The notes below the pieces were generated by a model. That model was not told where the DNA came from. It searched no databases and saw only the letters and a list, made by a program, of their open reading frames with translations. 64,000 nt of DNA from Deroplatys truncata (taxonomy: Eukaryota; Arthropoda; Insecta; Mantodea; Mantidae): the NCBI GenBank assembly GCA_030765065.1, contig CM060988.1, positions 201,498,565 to 201,562,564 on the forward strand. The letters run 5' to 3'. Both the position numbers and the translations under genes were made by a program. Positions 57,236-64,000 of this stretch are shown one piece after another (position 1 is the stretch's first letter; each line of letters begins with the position of its first letter).

Positions 57236-57570
57236 CTCTGGCGGTGACGTTTGTGGTCGTGGGTTCGATTCCTGACCCAGAGTTTTTTTCGGGCGTCGCT
57301 AGGCGAATGCTGGGAAGGTTCATTGCATCCCCTGACTTTCCTGTTCCTCCATTTCACTTCACCTTTCATCTCCTTGGTTTGTTTCAGGGTTGAAAGTATC
57401 GGCAGGAGTCTCGGTGTTGCATGGCAGGGGAAACGGATGCTCGTCCCCCGGGCCTCCCAGTGGGATGTGCAAGCCTGCAGGGGGAAGCCGCAGAGTTTCA
57501 ATCTGTAAGATGTCGTGCTCCTTGGTCCGGCCGCCCTCGCTCTCCCTTGGGCACCCCCTTCGTACCTAGT
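57236..57570 (+). mobile_element. tRNA-headed SINE, family S2
   Basis: ctctggcggtgacgtttgtg (A-box region), gtcgtgggttcgattcctg (B box), 'gaatgctgggaaggttcatt' (shared core), then the CT-rich body. It matches the 37-kb copy in order; the tail is unclear. Confidence 0.65.
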
Positions 57571-57794
57571 GTTCCTACTATTCTTGTAAAATTTATATTA
57601 ATATTACAAAGTGAGAAAACTCGCGCCGCGCGTGTGTCAATGAAAAACCCCTTTCTTCCAGATGGTCACAGGCTATGTATATGTTTTACGCGGCTACTAA
57701 CCCCAGGAAGAAGGGATGAAGTGAAGAAACCACAGGAGGGTACAGGCCACAGAAACGCGCGGAGGTCCGTAACAGTTCCAGGCTAGTTGACCCA

Positions 57795-58120
57795 TCCCAC
57801 TATTGGAGCTGTCTAGAGAGGGCCATGAACGACACGTCGACCTAGCAGCCCTCTGGTGTCCTCAGGAAGTACTCCTTCCTTTGAGTAAGAATCGCCGTCG
57901 TCTGCCCGGCACCGCCATACGCCACGAAACCTGGAAACACACCTGAAAGTTGAGGACACTGAATGATACGGAAATATTGGAAAGAAAATCATGGCAGAAT
58001 AGAAACCACTCCAGCATTCGGTACCGACCAGGGAAAACAACGAAAAACCCAAGGTCAGAGTCGGCGGTCACAGAAATCCAACCCATGACCTGCCGTATTC
58101 GAGCCTTATACGGTACCACG
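57795..58120 (-). mobile_element. tRNA-headed SINE, family S2
   Basis: Minus strand: ggctccgtggtaccgtataa, then gtcatgggttggatttctg (degraded B box), cgaatgctggagtggtttct (shared core) and 'ctttcaggtgtgtttccagg'. Closest to the 21.7-kb copy. Confidence 0.6.
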
Positions 58121-58189
58121 GAGCCATCTCTGGTCACAGGCTATAAGTTTCCAAAAATTTAAGAACTGGGAAGTTAGGGATTTCTTTTT

Positions 58190-58990
58190 CATGTCACAAA
58201 ATTTCTATCCCATTTCGTTGAACACGGGTATCAGAGGCTACTTTTGGCACTTTATTACAAATATAGTACATATTCAGCCCAGAAGGGGTGAGAAGACTGC
58301 TCTTATTTTAAAATTCAGTTATTTTAGCGGGGGTTGTATATCGTTATCACCACATTTTCCTCATATTTCACTAATGTCATCAAGTAATATTTTTGGTATG
58401 ATTCTGAAAAAACATTTTGATTATTCTAGAAACTTAGAAAAAACTATAACCTACATTTATATTCAATCCCTGTTTTCAACCCCTGACCTACAAATCAACT
58501 TTCTTTAGCCTGTCTAGATGAAACTTTGTACACACACTACAGGACAAAACGAAAATTATAACATAGCTTACAACTCTAAAAAACTACCCCCACAAAATTT
58601 TCAACCGCTTATGCAAAAATTTGCACTGTTTAAACCAAATGGTCAAAATATTGTATAATTGTACAATAGGAGTTAACAAAACTCATAGCTTACGATACAA
58701 CTTGCAAAAACCACCTAATTCCTTATTTTGAATTATACAGTACTCGAAATTTTTAAAAGTATGCTTACTTTATCTTCAACCCCTTGTAGATAAAACTATA
58801 CTGTTCACTTTGAGCTTGGTGAAAATTATAGAACACAACACAAATTCATAAATCTACCCACATCCATATTTTTCAACCCCTCAAGTAAAATTGACACTTA
58901 CTCTTTAGGTACAATACAAATTACAGACTACTTTAGAATTTCAAAACTCCCCCTATCCTTATTTACATCCCTCTGCTTATCTCGTACAGT
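58190..58990. repeat. degenerate tandem-like region
   Basis: Words of the type 'tttcaacccct' recur at about 58474, 58600, 58775, 58871 and (weaker) 58966, accompanied by 'gaaaattata' and 'aaactttgtac'-like words. Spacing varies from about 95 to 175 bp, so this is a decayed repeat rather than a clean array. Confidence 0.35.
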
Positions 58991-60599
58991 GTACCAATGC
59001 TAGTCATTCTTATGCTTTAGATTGGGGATGGGACCCCTATACTCTCGATACTCGGTGATATCGAAGTACGTCTAATACTTTGAGATAAACCTTCGATACT
59101 TTCAAACTTCACTTTATTGTCTCGCACGGGTCCCCAAAGTGTTGTCGGACTGTAGTTCTTGATAGACCTTTACTGCGTTTCCTATGGGTGGGTCAATGTA
59201 ATATTCCATACACTCTTGTTTCTAAATGACAACATGTAAAACAATGGGGCAAGGAGTAGAGGTACTCATGTAACGTTCGGTCAATTTAAAACTGAGAGAC
59301 GAGCTCGAATCGGGTACTTCCGTAAGTGCTCGGACAGCCAGGCTTTGTTCACAAGACTGCGTATATTCCTGCAGTAGTTCTAATGGGGAACACAACCACG
59401 ATCACGATTCCTATATGAGATTTCAAACAGATGGATTTTGTAACCAGAACAGACTTGACTGACCTGTGGTTCTCAAGTGGAGTATGAATAAAGCTCGTTA
59501 CAATGCCACGCACTCTTACCTCAGTGGTAGCTTACTGTTGCGACTTCAAATCTCCGTATGTGGCGTTTATTAGTCAGATATACCGGTAGATGGCATTAAT
59601 TTATTGGTCCGAAGGAGATTTCATACTCAATTTAATTTTATAACCACAAATTTCACTATTATTGTAATTATATTTGTAAGTAAAATGAAATATCTCAAGC
59701 AATATTGTTTAACAATACTACAGTAAAACGAGTTGTAAAACTAAAAGATAACAATTGTAGCGATATTTCCGCCGATTAAGAATACATAAAAAGGAACTCT
59801 GTAATAATTATAGTTTAGGAATTATTAATAATTTATTAACATTCAATTTGATAAATTTCCATAATTTTAAAGCCACAGGATTAAAAACTATAACAATCGA
59901 AAGCCCTTCAGAAACTGTAACTATGTTGTAAGTTTCAATAATAGTGTTAAATAAATAAAGGCGTAATTGCATAAGAAAAAGACTGTCCATTGTTTTCCGA
60001 GCGTGGGGCCATAAAAATCGAAACCTTCCTTTGTACTGCGTGGATTTGAGGCAACTTTTAAGGGTAAACAGACGCTATGAGGCAACGTACATTTCTTACA
60101 GTTAGGCTTTGAATTCTCAACCAGGGAACCAATAAACGTAGAGAGTAAGTGCGAGAACCAATGAAAAGATAGGGGGACGCAGTGACATGTATAACATTTG
60201 GAGGCGAGCAGTCGGTATATGTGAACGCGAGCGTGGTTTTAGGACAGTTTGTCATGAATCTTCGTCGAGGTAACACGTAGCACTCCGGATCAGAAGAGGA
60301 CGCTAAGTTCCGAAATTTGATAAGTGCAATTATAAAATGATGTAGGTAGAAAAATTTATATAATGTACTAACTGTATTCTTCGATATAATTATATCCAAG
60401 CTCATAAACGAGTTAATGTTAGTCAAGTGACTACTTCAAGTTCGGGCGAATCTAAAGAACGGTGATAGGGCACCGAGATATTAAAAATATCTAACCGCAG
60501 CAAACTTTAGTGTTTTAAAGAGACAATAGTGGGAAGACAGTCCAAAAAGTATCACGCGTGTTAGAGAATATCAATGTATCTTGCAGGATTTCTAGCATA
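58991..60599. other. unassigned non-coding DNA
   Basis: About 1.6 kb. Clusters of 'cgatact' near 59040-59100 may be the edge of a transposon. No reading frame with a recognisable domain and no other repeat match. Confidence 0.4.
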
Positions 60600-60925
60600 A
60601 GAGTGAGAAAAGTGAAAACAGTGTTTCTTTCAAGACAATATCGTGGTGTGACCACTCCCTCAATCCCACCCTGACAACAACAGTAGGCAATTTGAGGCCG
60701 ATTCGCCGACAGTTGACCCTGAGAAGTGCTTCCTGACTGATATCGGCGATTACTAGTCCTGAAGACTTCACGTACGACGAGGCAGAGACGAGAACGACTG
60801 CGAGGTAAGATTAACACAAGGAAATAGTGCGCAGTCGAAACGCTACACAATCCACTACATAAAATCGAACTCGAGCTGCTTGGGTAGAGATTAAGCAGCT
60901 TCACTACTGCTCCACGCCAACCAGT
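60600..60925 (-). mobile_element. possible tRNA-headed SINE
   Basis: Minus strand from 60925: ggttggcgtggagcagtagt, then ctcgagttcgattttatgt, with spacing like A and B boxes. The following 300 bp are not shared with other SINEs here, so the assignment is weak. Confidence 0.3.
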
Positions 60926-61084
60926 GTTCAGTGCCTTGTGTTAGCCAGATCGGCACACAGAAGTTAACGGTTGTGAATCGTGCGCTCACTTTGTATGTGA
61001 GTGATGTAAACAGTGGAAGATAATACTGAGTGCAAAAAAATCAAAATCCGTGCATTCTACCTGCAAAATAAATGTGCCGAATCT

Positions 61085-61234
61085 TACCATAAACCCCTGT
61101 GATAAGGACGTTCCAAAAACCGATTGCGTCAAGCACCTCGGACTAACATTATATAAGGAATTAAAATGGAAACCAAATCGCCTATGTGGTGAAATAGAAT
61201 CCGCTAATTAGTATTTAACAGTAGATCCATATCC
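61085..61234 (+). pseudogene. Jockey-like LINE reverse transcriptase, C-terminal fragment (part 1)
   Basis: The plus-strand frame reads KTDCVKHLGLTLYKELKWKP, which matches the VKYLGVTLDxxLxWxxH motif after the catalytic palm of non-LTR reverse transcriptases. It ends at a stop after ESAN, shortly before family B copy 5 begins at 61235. Confidence 0.65.
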
Positions 61235-62184
61235 TGAAGTAGGTTGGGTAGATGCTTTATGTTTAACTGCCCCACTAATGCGAGCCAATTTGAAGAAGTT
61301 GTTTTCTTCTATTTTTGAAGTTTTACTGTTGTTGTTGTTGTTGTTAGCTACACGCTTGGAAGCCAACTTGAAGATGATTTGCTGCTGTTGTTGTGTAATA
61401 CATACATATATATATATATATGCAAACTTAAAGAATTGTTATATGTAATAATAGTTGCTTTATGTAGTTTGTAACACACTTTGGGCGTAGGTTTGAATTT
61501 TTATGCTTACGCAATATTACTGTTGAATTTGCCTCGGCTGCGTCAGTCTTACTTTAGATTCACGTATCTTGGGTAGGGTGCGGTATTACAATTATTGTAG
61601 ACATCATAGAATTAAACTTTTAAAAGAACTGTGAGAAATTCTTATACATTCGCTTAGCGCGCATATCTGTTTTTACTAAACGCCCGTAGAGAACACATTT
61701 TCCCATCTATACTCCACCAATTCTCGCCAGCAACTGAGTAACCTCAACGGTCAAAATCCTTAAGCTTCGGTATTGCAAGTCTCTGATTGGCTAATTTTAG
61801 TCCAATAGAATATCTGCATTCAACTTAAAACTTTTCTTTGCTGTTGATTGGCTAATTTAAAACTGTCACTGAAACTACGTCATCGTCGCTCTAATCATGA
61901 CCAGCACATTTCAAACTCCAAACACATTATTGCCACATTTATTTCATTATTACTCATTGTTAGCAACCTAAAACTTATTATTCTCACAGTTTTTGTATTA
62001 TTAAAGTATGTAATGTATTCACATAACATTATAAAACATGTTTACAATAAAAATAAGCATTTGCATGACTGTTACATACAATTTAAATAATTATTACATA
62101 CATATTGTTTCAAGGCGGGCTGTTATTGAATTCACTTATTATAAATAACATTTGAAATTATTCAGGTATTAAAATACTGCATCA
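61235..62184 (+). mobile_element. family B copy 5, solo-LTR-like
   Basis: TGAAGTAG...CTGCATCA with flanks ATCC and ACCC (4-bp duplication, one mismatch). It contains (GTT)n at about 61330, (TA)n at about 61407, 'gcctcggctgcgtcag', two 'tgattggcta' boxes and 'caaggcgggctgttatt'. It splits the LINE tail. Confidence 0.7.
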
Positions 62185-62500
62185 ACCCTATCTCTCTGGC
62201 TCGACCTAAATGGACTTATACGTGTGGCATTTGGGGTTCTGTTTACAGACAGTTCAAAATCGTTTCCATCGCCACATAACAAATGCACCAGGATCTCCAG
62301 ATACGTACTATTAATATCCACTGCTCTTCAAGAATGCTATACCAGTCGCTACAACAGGTTCACGCAAACGACTCCTGAACATCTCCCGGCTACCCGAAGA
62401 GAAAAATGGTTAAAAACAAAACACCTCTCAGATCCAATGATAAGGCTTTACAGCGGCAACAATGGTGCATCAATGTAAATAATATTACACAAGTGTACAT
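62185..62500 (+). pseudogene. Jockey-like LINE tail (part 2)
   Basis: In frame after family B: PISLARPKWTYTCGIWGSVY, matching the RPxWTYGIQLWG motif of Jockey-clade reverse transcriptases. Frameshifted VQNRFHRHITNAPGSP and YNRFTQTTPEHL follow, typical of the C-terminal end. It ends in AT-rich sequence immediately before the satellite array. Confidence 0.65.
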
Positions 62501-62507
62501 AGTAAAT

Positions 62508-64000
62508 GTAACGGAAGCTAGCTACAGTACAACGGTACAATTTAGATGCCTGAAGCCAAGCGGTACCAGGCGGAGATATCTCTAGGGTAGCTCGAAGCAC
62601 AATGTTAAATGTAACGTAAGCTAGCAGTACAACAGTACAATTTAGATGCCTGAAGCCAAGCGGTACCAGGCGGAGATATCTCTAGGGTAGCTCGAAGCAC
62701 AATGTTAAATGTAACGTAAGCTAGCAGTACAACAGTACAATTTAGATGCCTGAAGCCAAGCAGTACCAGGCGGAGATATCTCTAGGGTAGCTCGAAGCAC
62801 AATGTTAAATGTAACGTAAGCTAGCAGTACAACAGTACAATTTAGATGCCTGAAGCCAAGCAGTACCAGGCGGAGATATCTCTAGGGTAGCTCGAAGCAC
62901 AATATTAAATGTAACGTAAGCTAGCAGTACAACGGTACAATTTAGATGTTTGAAGCCAAGCGGTACCAGGCGGAGATATCTCTAGGGTAGCTCGAAGCAC
63001 AAGGTTAAATGTAACGTAAGCTAGCTAGCAGTACAACGGTACAATTTAGATGCTTGAAGCCAAGCAGTACCAGGCGGAGATATCTCTAGGGTAGCTCGAA
63101 GCACAAGGTTAAATGTAACGTAAGCTAGCTAGCAGTACAACGGTACAATTTAGATGCTTGAAGCCAAGCGGTACCAGGCGGAGATATCTCTAGGGTAGCT
63201 CGAAGCACAATATTAAATGTAACGTAAGCTAGCTAGCAGTACAACGGTACAATTTAGATGCCTGAAGCCAAGCGGTACCAGGCGGAGATATCTCTAGGGT
63301 AGCTCGAAGCACAAGGTTAAATGTAACGTAAGCTAGCTAGCAGTACAACGGTACAATTTAGATGCTTGAAGCCAAGCGGTACCAGGCGGAGATATCTCTA
63401 GGGTAGCTCGAAGCACAAGGTTAAATGTAACGGAAGCTAGCTAGCAGTACAACGGTACAATTTAGATGCCTGAAGCCAAGCGGTACCAGGCGGAGATATC
63501 TCTAGGGTAGCTCGAAGCACAATGTTAAATGTAACGTAAGCTAGCTAGCAGTACAACGGTACAATTTAGATGCTTGAAGCCAAGCGGTACCAGGCGGAGA
63601 TATCTCTAGGGTAGCTCGAAGCACAAGGTTAAATGTAACGGAAGCTAGCTAGCAGTACAACGGTACAATTTAGATGCCTGAAGCCAAGCAGCACCAGGCG
63701 GAGATACCTCTAGGGTAGCTCGAAGCACAAGGTTAAATGTAACGGAAGCTAGGTAGCTGTACAACGGTACAATTTAGATGCCTGAAGCCAAGCAGCACCA
63801 GGCGGAGATATCTCTAGGGTAGCTCGAAGCACAAGGTTAAATGTAACGGAAGCTAGGTAGCTGTACAACGGTACAATTTAGATGCCTGAAGCCAAGCAGC
63901 ACCAGGCGGAGATACCTCTAGGGTAGCTCGAAGCACAAGGTTAAATGTAACGGAAGCTAGGTAGCTGTACAACGGTACAATTTAGATGCCTGAAGCCAAG
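62508..64000. repeat. 100/104-bp satellite array, open at the window end
   Basis: Unit starts, marked by the gtaacg word, are at 62508, 62611, 62711, 62811, 62911, 63011 and then every 104 bp to 63947: 14 full units plus a partial one. Each holds 'gtacaatttagatgc', 'gaagccaagcggtaccagg', 'cggagatatctctagggtag' and 'gctcgaagcac'. The step from 100 to 104 bp is a ctag duplication (ctagcagt to ctagctagcagt). Later units change to gctaggtagctgt and agcagcacc. No reading frame is maintained. Confidence 0.97.

Noticed and set aside
58991-60599. Retroelement or host gene in the largest unassigned stretch
   Set aside because: No catalytic motif, LTR ends or tRNA boxes could be established by reading; frames there are short and featureless.
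62508-64000. CRISPR array
   Set aside because: Whole units repeat without unique spacers, and the context is eukaryotic. It is a satellite.

Overview
The window reads as intergenic DNA of an insect (or a close arthropod relative). It is AT-rich and I could recognise no host protein-coding gene in it. Almost everything identifiable is a transposable element or the debris of one: at least five Tc1/mariner-type transposase lineages, the 5' end of a probable PIF/Harbinger element, a Jockey-like LINE tail, several tRNA-headed SINE families, about seven copies of a solo-LTR-like repeat, and more than twenty copies or fragments of one non-coding repeat. The mariner lineages and a TCAGT-type initiator support arthropod; the species cannot be named from the sequence.

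Two non-coding families dominate. 'Family A' is about 0.85-0.9 kb when complete. It has an 11-12 bp inverted motif (ACTTTCTCTAC / GTAGAGAAAGT) near its ends, a CA/TG microsatellite inside, and a small stem-loop (ATGTG..CACAT) beyond the second motif. It occurs in both orientations, in tandem, as a fold-back, and inserted into itself; this is the layout of helentron-associated elements (HINE/DINE-1 type). 'Family B' is 0.8-1.0 kb, begins TGARG and ends (C)TGCCTCA, and several copies are flanked by 4-bp direct repeats, as expected of solo LTRs; no internal retrotransposon region is present.

Layout: 1-5 kb, decayed family A plus a transposase scrap. 5-10 kb, a Tc1/mariner-like transposase split by a family B copy, then a Harbinger 5' end, family A and a mariner fragment. 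10-13 kb, a promoter-like patch, a DD41D transposase pseudogene fused to a different Tc1-like tail, and a SINE. 14-16 kb, a nest of SINE in transposon in family A. 16-22 kb, family B, a full-length dead mariner (18788-20027) and SINEs. 22-28 kb, family A, a second mariner copy and a polypurine tract. 28-45 kb, SINEs with clear target duplications, nested A and B copies, a 156-bp duplication, a giant family A fold-back (37422-38690) and a palindromic tRNA-headed insertion (39564-40032). 45-53 kb, a strong core promoter followed by 36-bp repeats (46443-46645), a DD34D mariner, a second DD41D relic, another family B copy and an internally deleted mariner. 53-58 kb, family A inside family A, a 1-kb polypurine tract and SINEs. 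58-64 kb, mostly unassigned sequence, a LINE tail split by family B, and a 100/104-bp satellite array that runs off the window.

Nothing here looks like a functional gene set or operon. Every transposase found carries stops, frameshifts, deletions or lost catalytic residues. The interest lies in element structure and nesting, the satellite next to a LINE tail, the inverted tRNA-headed element and the promoter with repeated initiator motifs. Gaps longer than about 300 bases without an assignment are listed as such.
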